A stretch of DNA of 48,168 nt from contig NZ_MXAP01000020.1 of assembly GCF_002027555.1 (NCBI RefSeq), positions 1 to 48,168 of the forward strand, read 5' to 3'. The translations under genes were made by a program, and so were the position numbers. The DNA is from Moraxella equi. Lineage in GTDB: Bacteria > Pseudomonadota > Gammaproteobacteria > Pseudomonadales > Moraxellaceae. The notes beneath the pieces were generated by a model. The model had not been told where the DNA came from. It saw only the letters and a list, made by a program, of their open reading frames with translations, and did not search any database. Below, piece by piece: positions 28,642 to 38,842 of the stretch (within the stretch, counting starts at the first letter, position 1; each line of letters starts with the position of its first letter).

Positions 28642-29940
28642 TTATACTTGCATGGTTTTGATGGTTTCAAGATAGGTGCGAATGTTGGTCACATAGTGCA
28701 TGCACTGCACATATCGCCCGTTCTTACTGGCATTGCGAGCCAAATAGCCATAAACTTCCGCCCAACTGTTGCCATCTCGCCCTTTGGCGTTTAGCTCGCT
28801 TTGAATGCGTTTGACGGCATTAGGTCCCATATTATAAGACGCCAGTACGAACCACAAACGCTCCGAATCTGGTACATCTATATAGAGCTTTTCTAGCACT
28901 TCTAGGTATTTGGCACCGCCTTGGATACTTTGGACAGCGTCGGTGCGATTTTTTACGCCCATCGCTTTGGCGGTGTCTTGGGTTAGCATCATGAGCCCCT
29001 CAACGCCCGTGCGTGAGATGGCATTAGGGTCAAGGTGCGATTCTTGATAACTGATGACTGCCAACACTTGCCAGTCATGATTATGAGCTTTTGCCCCGTT
29101 TTTAAACGCTGTTTTATACAATGGCAGACGCTGTTTTAGGGCTTTTTTAAAGTGCATGTCACTATAAGCATTGGTCAGCAGAGTTTGGTCATAAAAACGT
29201 GCTGTCGACGCTGTCAGTGACAGCTCATCAGGGCTACACAAGAAGCTCTTGGCGTGTTCATTAAGACTACCATCTGTGGCACGGAACATGAGCGATGTCG
29301 TGCCATTTAGCCCATAGCCTGACAGTGTCTGCACCATGTCATCATTGCACGCTAATGGCACGCCTGTCATATCCGCCTGACTCTCACCAAGCAATCCATC
29401 GACATTGCCTGCTTTAAAGGCGTTTAGAGCTTCTTGCTCGGTGTCATAGACTTTAAGATTTAGACTAACACCAAGTTTATCAGCATAACGGTCGGCAATG
29501 TCATAACCAAAACCATGCTGAATGTCGCCATGGTTGAACACCGTGCTGTCACCCTTGGTCGTGGCGATGACAATCTCACCCTTTTGCCTCACACCATCCA
29601 ATGCAGACATGGCAGATGATGACGTGGAATCCATGCTTGGGGTTAAAAAGCCCTTGACAGGCAAAGAAAGCAGTGACGCCGTGCCAAGACACAGCACCCA
29701 CTTGGCAAGGGTTGCCACGGGTTTGTTTGGGGTATTTAGTCGCTGGGCAAATTTGCCAAAAAGACCTTGTTTGGTTTGTTCGTTAAGTTCCGACAAGCAC
29801 AGGGCGGATTTTTGGATGATAAACGGCTTAAATGTTGTCGCTTTAAAATTTGGATTGGTGTTATTATTGTCTAATACTGCTGGGTTATTGGCATAAAATG
29901 AATAATAAAATCGGTGATTATTGGTGCGAATGATTTGCAT
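28642..29940 (-). CDS. MltF-like lytic transglycosylase
   Basis: A 432-residue protein combining a periplasmic-binding-like domain (about 115-265: KGEIVIATTKGDST, GFGYDIADRYADKLGV) and an SLT lysozyme-like domain (about 275-425). The catalytic Glu300 is in ISYQESHLDP, followed by GVEGLMMLTQDTAKAMGV and ASYNMGPNAV. This is the domain order of MltF, which cleaves peptidoglycan glycan strands. It is odd at the N terminus: about 75 residues, Asn-rich and without a signal, precede the only membrane helix (about 75-98), and there is no lipobox. So it is predicted as a type II anchored protein, not a lipoprotein. No later start would keep the helix. It is a single gene. Confidence 0.88.
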   Translation of the reverse strand: MQIIRTNNHRFYYSFYANNPAVLDNNNTNPNFKATTFKPFIIQKSALCLSELNEQTKQGLFGKFAQRLNTPNKPVATLAKWVLCLGTASLLSLPVKGFLTPSMDSTSSSAMSALDGVRQKGEIVIATTKGDSTVFNHGDIQHGFGYDIADRYADKLGVSLNLKVYDTEQEALNAFKAGNVDGLLGESQADMTGVPLACNDDMVQTLSGYGLNGTTSLMFRATDGSLNEHAKSFLCSPDELSLTASTARFYDQTLLTNAYSDMHFKKALKQRLPLYKTAFKNGAKAHNHDWQVLAVISYQESHLDPNAISRTGVEGLMMLTQDTAKAMGVKNRTDAVQSIQGGAKYLEVLEKLYIDVPDSERLWFVLASYNMGPNAVKRIQSELNAKGRDGNSWAEVYGYLARNASKNGRYVQCMHYVTNIRTYLETIKTMQV

Positions 29941-30805
29941 AATATTCTCCTATCTTGCCGTAAACACCGCACGATTTACATCATAAATAACACAATGCAA
30001 TAATATGTGGTGCGATTGCCGTGTTAGATATCCGTGCCATCCATGATGGGTGTTCAAGCACTTCTAAGCCATTACGCCTAGGGTTACTTGACATCAATGG
30101 ATAAGACAGATAAATCATGATGATATCGCCATCAAGCCTGTGGCTTGGATTTACCCATAATGACAAGTTTAGCCAATCATCACAGGGAACATCATCACGC
30201 AACAACCAAACGGTTTAACTAAAATTTGGCAGTTTCTTCGCAGTGGCTTACCATCAACCATGCCAATAAATGATATAAATGACATATGGGTTATGAGTAA
30301 GCAAAAAAGTAAATTAAGGTTAGAAAAAACTTAGCTTTAATATAGGCGATTTAGCAAAATGTTCAATCATTACATTGTAAACTGCCGACAGGCGGTAAAA
30401 ATTTAACGATAAAAATTATAAAGTAGCAAATATTCACAAAACCTGCGATGATTGTAAAATAATTTTTAATTAATTTATTATAAAATAAAAATTGCAATAT
30501 AATTTTGTAAACTTATCAGTCATTTTTAAAAAGATATTATATATCAATAGTTTACATCAAATTTACACCATAAAAATAACCAAAATCAATGTTTTACTTT
30601 TTAGAATTTTAATTGAAAGTTACAAAACAATTGTTCATATTTATTAAATGAGAATGATTTTTGATTTTTGTTATGTTTTTCAAGTTTTTATCAAATTTAT
30701 AAATGACCCATCAGTTCAAATCAGCCCTTGCCAAATGACCATTTTTTGGTTAAATTTTATCATAATTTTTCACTTTCTATGTTTAACGGACACAAGGACA
30801 TCGCC
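29941..30805. other. 865-bp AT-rich region with no clear gene
   Basis: No protein or RNA family was recognised. A 74-codon frame on the minus strand (29981-30205) has no ribosome site and no recognisable domain. From about 30300 the sequence is strongly AT-rich with many T and A runs. AAATGAGAATGATTTTT near 30647-30663 loosely resembles a Fur box. The 3' end holds the leader and AAGGA site of the acyl-CoA dehydrogenase gene. Confidence 0.55.
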
Positions 30806-32578
30806 ATGACCCTATCTTATACCGCCCCCCTTAATGAAATGCGTTTTGTGTTAAACGACATTTTTGATGCTCCAACCTTTTGGCAAAACACGCCTGCCCT
30901 ATCCCATGTGGATAGAGACACGGTGGACATGATTTTGGACGAAATGGCAAAATTCGCCACGTCCACGCTTCTGCCCCTAAACCAATTGGGCGATGAAGAA
31001 GGGGCAAGCTATCTTGGAAACGGACAAGTCGCCACGCCACAGGGCTTTAAGGACGCATTTAGAGCCTATGCCGATGCTGGCTGGATAGGGCTTGGGGGCG
31101 ACCCTGAGTATGGCGGACAAGGCATGCCAAAAATGGTCAGTATGCTTACCGAAGAGATGCTGTTTGCCACCAACCAATCATTCGCCCTATACCCCAACCT
31201 TACCGTAGGGGCGACATTGTGCCTACTGGCAAGCGGCAGTGATGAACAAAAGGCTTTATATTTGCCCAAGCTATACAGTGGCGAGTGGTCAGGGACGATG
31301 TGCTTGACCGAACCGCACGCAGGGACGGATTTGGGGATTATCAAAACAAAAGCTGCCCCTAACGCTGACGGCTCGTATGCCATCACAGGCACTAAGATTT
31401 TTATTACCGCAGGCGAGCATGACCTGACAGATAACATTGTTCATCTGGCACTTGCCAAAACGCCCAATGCCCCAGCAGGCTCAAAAGGCATATCACTGTT
31501 TATCGTGCCAAAATTTTTGGTCAATGCAGACGGCAGTTTGGGCGAGCGTAATGGCGTATCGGCAGGCTCCATTGAGCATAAAATGGGCATCAAAGCGTCC
31601 GCCACTTGCGTGATGAACTTTGACAACGCCACAGGCTATATGGTGGGGGCGGAGAATACAGGCTTGGCAAGTATGTTTGTCATGATGAACTATGAGCGAG
31701 TTACCATGGGGCTACAAGGGCTTGGGGCGAGCGTACTTGCCTACCAAAACGCTTGTGCTTACGCCCATGACCGCTTACAAGGGCGAGCCGATGGCGGTGT
31801 CAAAAATACCAATAAACCTGCCGACCCCATCATTCATCATGCGGACGTACGTCGCATGCTCCTAAATGCCAAGGCAAACAGCGTGGCTTCTCGCACCTTT
31901 GCCATGTATGTCGCTCGTGAACTTGATACGGCTAAATTTAGTGATGATGACAATACCAAAAAATCAGCGTCCGCCAAGGTTGCCCTACTCACCCCGATTG
32001 CCAAGGCGTTTTTGACCGACATGGCATTTGGTGCCACCATTGACTGCCAGCAGGTGTTTGGCGGGCATGGCTATATCCGTGAATGGGGCATGGAGCAAAT
32101 CGTGCGTGATACCCGTATCAGCCAAATCTATGAAGGTACGAACGGCATTCAAGCCCTTGACCTGCTCGGGCGAAAAGTCGTCAAGGACAACGGACGGGCG
32201 ATGAGTGCGTTTATTGATGAAATCAAAGCGTCCGCTAATGCCCTGCCCGACAGCCTATTAAAAAGTGAGACCCTAAGAGCGTGCGATACGGTGGCGGATT
32301 TGACCGCACAGCTTATCAAGGTTGCAACTGCCGACCCCAACGCCATTAACGGCTCGGCGGTGGATTATCTACACACGGTGGGCTATCTGTGCTATGCCTA
32401 TATGTATGTGCTGACCGTCAAGGCGTGTGCGGATAAGGATGGGGATTTTTATGCTGATAAAGTCCGTCTCGCTGACTATTTTACCGCTCGTATCCTGCCA
32501 CGCCTGCACGCCCATGCGGTCATGGCAAAAAATGGGGCGGATAGCATCATGGCATTTGATGAAGGGTTTTTCGGGTAA
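30806..32578 (+). CDS. Acyl-CoA dehydrogenase
   Basis: A 590-residue FAD enzyme of the long acyl-CoA dehydrogenase class with extra N- and C-terminal domains. The start at 30806 is chosen for AAGGA at seven bases and for the family N terminus SYTAPLNEMRFVLNDIFD; an ATG at 30728 gives an unrelated leader. LTEPHAGTDLG, FGGHGYIREWGMEQIVRDTRISQIYEGTNGIQALDL hold FAD contacts and the region of the catalytic Glu in YEG. The C-terminal part (about 470-590) matches the extra domain of the DmdC/FadE-like group. It oxidises a fatty or methylthio acyl-CoA to the enoyl-CoA; the exact substrate cannot be told. Single gene. Confidence 0.94.
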   Translation: MTLSYTAPLNEMRFVLNDIFDAPTFWQNTPALSHVDRDTVDMILDEMAKFATSTLLPLNQLGDEEGASYLGNGQVATPQGFKDAFRAYADAGWIGLGGDPEYGGQGMPKMVSMLTEEMLFATNQSFALYPNLTVGATLCLLASGSDEQKALYLPKLYSGEWSGTMCLTEPHAGTDLGIIKTKAAPNADGSYAITGTKIFITAGEHDLTDNIVHLALAKTPNAPAGSKGISLFIVPKFLVNADGSLGERNGVSAGSIEHKMGIKASATCVMNFDNATGYMVGAENTGLASMFVMMNYERVTMGLQGLGASVLAYQNACAYAHDRLQGRADGGVKNTNKPADPIIHHADVRRMLLNAKANSVASRTFAMYVARELDTAKFSDDDNTKKSASAKVALLTPIAKAFLTDMAFGATIDCQQVFGGHGYIREWGMEQIVRDTRISQIYEGTNGIQALDLLGRKVVKDNGRAMSAFIDEIKASANALPDSLLKSETLRACDTVADLTAQLIKVATADPNAINGSAVDYLHTVGYLCYAYMYVLTVKACADKDGDFYADKVRLADYFTARILPRLHAHAVMAKNGADSIMAFDEGFFG

Positions 32579-32604
32579 ATTTATGCGATAAATTTGTACC
32601 ATAT

Positions 32605-32631
32605 AAAAATCGGGCGAATGTCCCGATTTTT
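32605..32631 (+). terminator. Terminator of acyl-CoA dehydrogenase gene
   Basis: Stem AAAATCGGG / CCCGATTTT with a seven-base loop and a T run, between convergent genes; it may also serve recD. Confidence 0.88.
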
Positions 32632-32727
32632 ATTTTGTCATTATTTTTCAAAACCACCAAGTCTTACAAGAGCATAAATGACTACCTCTACTCACTTTAT
32701 GAATGATCGCTAATTAAAACCCAATTT

Positions 32728-34842
32728 TCAATCCACCCCACCTTTTATATCATCATGCACCAATAATCCTGTCTGTCGGATTGTTGGGGTATTAACCGCT
32801 TTTAATAATGCCTGCTCGGTGCTGTATATTGCCACTTTGGTTTTGGCACGGGTAATGGCGGTATAAATCAGCTCCTTGGATAATAAACGCTCGTTATCAT
32901 CATTAAAGACCACAGCGACTTTTTCAAATTCTGACCCCTGTGATTTATGCACGGTCATCGCATAGGCGGTTGTGGCAATATCTCCGTCTAGCATATTAAT
33001 CGGCAAGCCTTTAACCGAATCGCCAAAATACACCGACAATTCATGACTTCGTTTGCCACTTTGCAAACAAATGCCAATATCGCCATTAAACAATCCCAAA
33101 TCATAGCGATTTTTTAATATCATCACAGGGCGACCATGATACCAAGGCGATTTTACCGTCGGCAGTTTTAAATAATCACGGTGCAATGATTCAATAAAGC
33201 CATTAATCAGCTCATCGCCACAACTGCCGATATGTGATGCAGTCAAAATACGATATTGATTAAACCGCTCATTTAATGCTTGTAGCTGTGTTTGTTTTTC
33301 ATCATCACCATATGTGGCAAACTGTTTTTTTAATGTTTTGGTTAAGGCAAAAAATCCATCAGGTGCCATATATTCATCAGCGATGTTTTTATAAAACTGC
33401 TGTCGCAACAATGACCGCTGTGCTGTTAAAAAGGCGATGTCCGTCCATGACAGATGGTTTTCTTGATGAATGAGTGCGATGAGCTTGTCAAAGGCGATGT
33501 TTTCTGGTTGATTGATAAGCTGTGCCAAACGCCCAATGCCCGAATCCCTAGAAAAACGGTTGGATACAACCAAATGCGTGCGTGCCGTCATCAAGCTCGG
33601 TATGCGACACAAATCCGCCAGCACCGCCCCTGCGTCCACCGCCGAGAGCTGATGAGCGTCGCCGAGCAGGATAATCCTAGTCCCACGCTTGACGGCACAG
33701 AGCAGATGGCGAGCCAGCTCCGTACCCAGCATGGACGCTTCATCCACAACAATCAGCTCATACGGCAGTGGGTTTGACACATGGTAGCGGGGCGTACCAC
33801 TCATGCCAATGCCAAGCAGGCGATGAATGGTCATCGGCTCAGGCAAAGTGATGTTGGTCTGACTGCCCGAGAGTGCGTTTTGAAGCGACTCCGCCATCCG
33901 CTGTGATGCCTTGCCCGTGGGGGCGACCAGTGCCAGACTCAGCTCTCCGCCCACATCTGACAGGGCATGGTGCAACGCCAGTACAATCTGTGCGACCGTA
34001 AAAGTCTTGCCCGTTCCCGGTCCACCCGTGATGATACTAAACGGCTCGCTCGCCACCTGCCTGATGGCTTGCTGTTGCTCAGGGTTTAGCGATGGATTGA
34101 TGGGCAAATCTAGGGCGTGGATGGGACTGTGGCGAATCTCATGAATGGCGGACAACAGCTCACGCTCCGCTTGATAACTGCGACCGAGCCACAGATACAG
34201 CGTATCATCATCATGATAAAACACCACCGCCCTATCTGGCTTTTCATCATCGCCATGAGCAAAGAAAGGGTTGGCGTATAATCGCTTGATAAACTCATCA
34301 AAATCCCGACCCAGCGTGATACTCGTCACATAATAAAAACGCAACGCACAAATCATCAGCTCGCCAAGCTGTGTCACCACCTGCTCATCTGACTGATGGC
34401 TGTGGCTTTTGGTGATAATACTGTGCTGATAATACCGCTCTTTTAGGTCATGTTGGGTGTGGTGAACATAATGAGCCAAAGCCGTTTTATCATTTGACAA
34501 TTCATCAATACGCCCAAAAATAGCATTAAAATCCAACTCATCGCCCACTTTATCGCTAATGAGCGAGATGATAGGATGTAATACTGACAACTGCCACGGG
34601 CTTAATTTATCATGGGCGGTATTTTGGGTATTATGAATATCATCATGCCTATTTAATAATAATACCGTATGCCCGTCATGCAATAACTGACTGATGACAA
34701 AATGAATCAAACAAAATATCGTCTCATCAGCCGTATTAAATACAAAGTCATCAATACATCCTGTCTCATGATACCAGTTAGCATTATCCTGCATGCGTCT
34801 GATGAGATATTGGGCGATGTTGTTTTGATAAGGAGTATTCAT
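32728..34842 (-). CDS. recD: Exodeoxyribonuclease V alpha chain RecD
   Basis: A 704-residue superfamily 1B helicase, the fast 5'-3' motor of RecBCD. Walker A is GGPGTGKT at 273-280. VVDEASMLGTELA is motif II, LGDAHQLSAVDAGAVLADL is motif III, and TVHKSQGSEF near 640 is motif V/VI. It is about 100 residues longer than E. coli RecD (608), with the extra length mostly in the N-terminal half. It lies last in the recC-recB-recD series, 118 bp from recB, and a good promoter in that gap suggests it can be made on its own. GGAG lies upstream of the ATG only as part of the coding start, so the ribosome site is weak. Confidence 0.95.
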   Translation of the reverse strand: MNTPYQNNIAQYLIRRMQDNANWYHETGCIDDFVFNTADETIFCLIHFVISQLLHDGHTVLLLNRHDDIHNTQNTAHDKLSPWQLSVLHPIISLISDKVGDELDFNAIFGRIDELSNDKTALAHYVHHTQHDLKERYYQHSIITKSHSHQSDEQVVTQLGELMICALRFYYVTSITLGRDFDEFIKRLYANPFFAHGDDEKPDRAVVFYHDDDTLYLWLGRSYQAERELLSAIHEIRHSPIHALDLPINPSLNPEQQQAIRQVASEPFSIITGGPGTGKTFTVAQIVLALHHALSDVGGELSLALVAPTGKASQRMAESLQNALSGSQTNITLPEPMTIHRLLGIGMSGTPRYHVSNPLPYELIVVDEASMLGTELARHLLCAVKRGTRIILLGDAHQLSAVDAGAVLADLCRIPSLMTARTHLVVSNRFSRDSGIGRLAQLINQPENIAFDKLIALIHQENHLSWTDIAFLTAQRSLLRQQFYKNIADEYMAPDGFFALTKTLKKQFATYGDDEKQTQLQALNERFNQYRILTASHIGSCGDELINGFIESLHRDYLKLPTVKSPWYHGRPVMILKNRYDLGLFNGDIGICLQSGKRSHELSVYFGDSVKGLPINMLDGDIATTAYAMTVHKSQGSEFEKVAVVFNDDNERLLSKELIYTAITRAKTKVAIYSTEQALLKAVNTPTIRQTGLLVHDDIKGGVD

Positions 34843-34876
34843 GGATTTTCTTTTATATTAGCGGTTTATTTTAAAA

Positions 34877-34906
34877 TAAATAACGTTTTTAATCGGTTTT
34901 AGTCAA
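34877..34906 (-). promoter_or_regulatory. Candidate recD promoter
   Basis: On the minus strand TTGACT (34906-34901), 18 bp, TATTTA (34882-34877), 34 bp before the recD ATG. Confidence 0.5.
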
Positions 34907-34960
34907 ATTGTCTGATTAAACCATTCAAAAACTTAAAATCATTTAATCAAATATAAAAAC

Positions 34961-37900
34961 TTAACCAAATAATTTATCCAACGCATAAATAAGCGGTAAT
35001 GGCACTTGCCAAGCAATATGCCCCAAATTTGGATCATGCTTATCCACGCCCCGCAAAAAAACAAATTCCACCGCTCCCAAATACTGCTCTTCACGCCCGA
35101 CATAATCTTTTATGCGTAATTTTAATAAACGGTGCAATGCCACTTGATACACGCACGCTTGGAGCCAATAGCCTGCTTTGTTCATGGCGGATTCTAATGA
35201 ATCATGGCGATAATGCGACAAGCTCTCGCCGATAAAGTTGGATTTATAATCCACAACATAAAACTTGCCTTGATGTTCATAAACCAAATCTATCTCGCCA
35301 TTGAGATATTTATAATAAGCAGATGGGTTTTGCTCGGTAAGTATTATCTCTTTGTCGCTGTGCGTTTTAAATATCTCATTTAGCTCATTGATATTAAATG
35401 ACTCGGTCAATCTTAGGGTAAAAGACATTTCTTTGGCAAGGCGACTAGGAGCTAATGCACTCAAACTTATCTTTGATGATAAAAATGGTGTGTGACTAAT
35501 GTCATACAGCCATTCTATCAATGCTTGATGATGGTTTAATAGAGCCTGATTAGCCAATTCATTAGCTAATTCATCATTTGACTCATGCGATATGTCGCCA
35601 TGAGTGCTGTGATAAGCATGAGCAAAGTTTAATTGGCGAATCTCATCATCAATGCGACTGCTGATGTTATTTTTATCATTGGGGTCGATAAATTGTAATA
35701 AATGATGTAAAAACGTTCCTGCATTCACGCCTTTTTCAAATAATGGGCGAATGTCATTCTCAGGATAAGAGATAATATCATCTGTGATTGTCGCCATTTG
35801 TGGAATGATGGCTATCTCATCATCGATGGCATTATCATCATCCATCACTGATGGTTTATTAAACACACTCATCAATGCCGTGGCACTGGTCTTGGACACC
35901 CCATAAAAATACGCTTTGGCAAATACCGCCTGCCATGGCTGATAATGTATCGGGGTCAATACCACATCATCGCCTTGATAGTTATCGGTTATCAGCTGTT
36001 CTGATTTTGCCAAATCAATAACGTCCACTTTATCTGTCAGTCGCTCGGGCAATATGATATCTTTCTGTTTACAATCGAACCATAAAAACAATGGTCGCTC
36101 ATCTATTTGACCAGCACTATATAAATCCTGCCCGACCACAAAAGTCTGCTCTGACGCTCGGGTCAATGCCACATAACCCACTCGCAAACGCTCATCAAGC
36201 AATTCTTGGTTTTGTTTGGTTTTATAATAATTGCTTATTATCTCGTTATGAGCCATTTTATCTTTGATGGGCGATATACGGCGGTTATATTGCTTATCAC
36301 TATAAGCATAAAACATGTCTTTGTGGTTCTTACTTATGGCAGGGTCATCTAAATTCATGACATAGACAATGGGAAATTCCAAACCTTTTGATTTGTGAAT
36401 GGTCATGAGATTCACGCCCGACTCGCTTGGCAATATCATCTGCTGATAGTCTTCATTATCATCTTGCCCTGTCATTTTATCGGCGAGCCAATTCATGAGT
36501 TTTATCTCGTTATTATCCTGATGGGTATATTCTCGCCCTATCAGTTCGGTCAGTTGCCACAAATCCGCCAAATATCGCTCGCCTGCCTTAGCAGATGTTT
36601 GCCACAGATTATCATCGGATAACGGATGGTGTAATAAAGCATAAGTCAAAGCACTGGCAATGCCATATTTTAAAAACCGCTGATGGCATTCTTTTAAATA
36701 AAAAACAACGGACTGGGCGACTTGTTCATCATTTAATAAATCAGTAACCTCTCTTAACTCATAACCAAATAATTGGGTAATAAAAAGTCGTCCTAAAATC
36801 TCTCGCTCTTGGTTTATCATGGCAGTGAGCAGAGCATATAAATCTTTTGCCGACTCTGTGGTAAAAACATTAATGTCATTGGGCGAAATCGATGGAATAC
36901 CCAATTTATCCAACTGTTTTTTTAGTTGTGCCAAATCTTTTTTGGTGCGTGCCAATACCGCAATGTCATCAGGTTTGATTTTTTTATCATCAAGGGTATG
37001 TCCGCCTTGCAATAAGCTATTAATATGATGGGCGATATATTGGTATTTATCCAACTTTTTATTGTCATCATCTTTTTTATAAGGCAAATGCAATAATGTT
37101 AATGGCTTATGCCCCAAATAATCAGGCAATGCTGGCTTATTCAAATATTGCCATGATAATAAACTTTGCTCTTTGTGAGCGGTGATGGACTGATAATAAA
37201 TGCCGTCGCCCAGATAAGCAGGATTATGAACGTTATCTTGATGAGCGAACCAATGATTTAAACTGTCGATTAACTCGCTATTAGAACGGCGGTTGGTCGT
37301 GAGTGTCAGCTTGCTGTTTAATAAAGGCGGTAATATATCGGTCTGTCCATAATGTTTAATGCTGTTATAATTGGCAACATCCCCGCCCCGAAAACGATAA
37401 ATCGCCTGCTTGGGGTCGCCAACCAATAATAAAAATCCCGCGCTAGATTTGCCTTTGTCTCGCCTTTCTTTAAAATAATCCAAATAAACAAGCTCTATTA
37501 AGCGTTTTTGCAGTCCATTAATGTCTTGGGATTCATCAATGAGTGCCACAGGATAATGATGGCGAATGTGCCTTGCCAGCTCAGGGCTATGCTCTAAGGC
37601 TTCGATGAGTCGCACCATTTGAAAAGTAAAGGTGCTTTTGTGCTGACGTTCTAAGGTGCTTTTTAATAATACCCGCACGTCCTTGGCAATGGTCTGATAT
37701 AAATGGGATTTATAATAATCAGCAATTTCCTTGATGGCAGTTACTGTTTCACGGATGATTAATAATTTATCCAACGGCAAAGCAAGAAAGGCTTGTTTGT
37801 TATTTTCAAAGCCTTTTTTAAAATTTGTTTCTTTTTTAATATCTTCTAACTTATCCAAAAAACTTTTATCTTCATCACTGACATGATTCACAAAATCTAA

Positions 37901-38842
37901 ATGATGGATTTTTATCATTTCCATGATGTTTTTTAAACGCCCAAATTCTTTGATGGCTATACCGACATTTTTAAACCCAAATGCCAGCATATAATCAAGC
38001 TCATAAAACGGCTCAAAGACCGATATAATCTCAAAGACAGACATCAACCGTTTATCCAACATCGCCAAATAGTCATCCACACTTGCCATGGTATCGATGG
38101 GAGCGTCATAGAAATTAAGTGCCACGGTAACCACTTGATGTGCCGAACCTATATCGCTAAACACCGCCTTGTCAATGAGTGCATACAGTGGCAACTGAGC
38201 CACTCGCACATGCTCACGGCGTAGGGCGTCATGAATGAGAGCACAGGTTAGCTCATTGCTGCTCGTGCTAAGCTCGGTATTCATCTGATAGCCGATTTGG
38301 TCGGCAAATTCTTTGAGCCACTTTTGGGCAAGGCTGTCTAGTGTCCCCACAAACAGCTTATCCAACGTCGCAAGCAGGAGTGAACACCGCCGAATCGCCA
38401 ACGTCAGGGCATTGGGGTCGCTGTCTGTGATGAGCTGTTTTATCAAATACTCATTAATCGGGTCATCATGGTCGGCAATGCCTGCCACGCCTGCCTGCTC
38501 TACTATCTGTCCCCATGTCTCATTGATGTCTCTGGCGGTATCGCTGTCCGTGTCTTGGGCGTGATAAAACCAGTGAGCATGAGCCGCCTTTTGCCCGTTT
38601 AGCCAAGAGACATAGCGATAAAAACTACTGATACGAGCCTGTATCCGCTCTTGCATTTCGCTGGCGGACGCTCGTGTGAAGGTCGTGGCAATAATACGCT
38701 CGGGGGCGTATTTTTTCTCTATCAATAGCCGTAAAATAATGCCGGTCAATGTCCATGTCTTGCCCGTGCCTGCGGACGCTTCTATCAAATAGCCATTACT
38801 AAGTGTGCAAGCAATGGCAGGGATGTCGGTCAGATTTGTCAT
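34961..38842 (-). CDS. recB: Exodeoxyribonuclease V beta chain RecB
   Basis: A 1293-residue UvrD-type helicase plus nuclease. It unwinds 3'-5', cuts DNA and loads RecA in double-strand-break repair. Walker A is ASAGTGKT at 22-29, motif II is LIDESQD, motif III is LVGDPKQAIYRFRGGDV, and motif V is MTIHKSKGLEFPIVYVM. The C-terminal nuclease has GEIDLVYEHQGKFYVVDYKSN (about 1181-1201, read as GEIDLVYEH then VVDYKSN) with the metal-binding Asp and catalytic Lys, so it should be active. The start overlaps the recC stop as ATGA, giving coupled translation. Length exceeds E. coli RecB (1180). Confidence 0.96.
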   Translation of the reverse strand: MTNLTDIPAIACTLSNGYLIEASAGTGKTWTLTGIILRLLIEKKYAPERIIATTFTRASASEMQERIQARISSFYRYVSWLNGQKAAHAHWFYHAQDTDSDTARDINETWGQIVEQAGVAGIADHDDPINEYLIKQLITDSDPNALTLAIRRCSLLLATLDKLFVGTLDSLAQKWLKEFADQIGYQMNTELSTSSNELTCALIHDALRREHVRVAQLPLYALIDKAVFSDIGSAHQVVTVALNFYDAPIDTMASVDDYLAMLDKRLMSVFEIISVFEPFYELDYMLAFGFKNVGIAIKEFGRLKNIMEMIKIHHLDFVNHVSDEDKSFLDKLEDIKKETNFKKGFENNKQAFLALPLDKLLIIRETVTAIKEIADYYKSHLYQTIAKDVRVLLKSTLERQHKSTFTFQMVRLIEALEHSPELARHIRHHYPVALIDESQDINGLQKRLIELVYLDYFKERRDKGKSSAGFLLLVGDPKQAIYRFRGGDVANYNSIKHYGQTDILPPLLNSKLTLTTNRRSNSELIDSLNHWFAHQDNVHNPAYLGDGIYYQSITAHKEQSLLSWQYLNKPALPDYLGHKPLTLLHLPYKKDDDNKKLDKYQYIAHHINSLLQGGHTLDDKKIKPDDIAVLARTKKDLAQLKKQLDKLGIPSISPNDINVFTTESAKDLYALLTAMINQEREILGRLFITQLFGYELREVTDLLNDEQVAQSVVFYLKECHQRFLKYGIASALTYALLHHPLSDDNLWQTSAKAGERYLADLWQLTELIGREYTHQDNNEIKLMNWLADKMTGQDDNEDYQQMILPSESGVNLMTIHKSKGLEFPIVYVMNLDDPAISKNHKDMFYAYSDKQYNRRISPIKDKMAHNEIISNYYKTKQNQELLDERLRVGYVALTRASEQTFVVGQDLYSAGQIDERPLFLWFDCKQKDIILPERLTDKVDVIDLAKSEQLITDNYQGDDVVLTPIHYQPWQAVFAKAYFYGVSKTSATALMSVFNKPSVMDDDNAIDDEIAIIPQMATITDDIISYPENDIRPLFEKGVNAGTFLHHLLQFIDPNDKNNISSRIDDEIRQLNFAHAYHSTHGDISHESNDELANELANQALLNHHQALIEWLYDISHTPFLSSKISLSALAPSRLAKEMSFTLRLTESFNINELNEIFKTHSDKEIILTEQNPSAYYKYLNGEIDLVYEHQGKFYVVDYKSNFIGESLSHYRHDSLESAMNKAGYWLQACVYQVALHRLLKLRIKDYVGREEQYLGAVEFVFLRGVDKHDPNLGHIAWQVPLPLIYALDKLFG

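Noticed and set aside
29981..30205. 74-codon frame on the minus strand in the large gap
   Set aside because: No ribosome site, no recognisable domain, and no supporting neighbour. Kept only as a remark in the gap entry.
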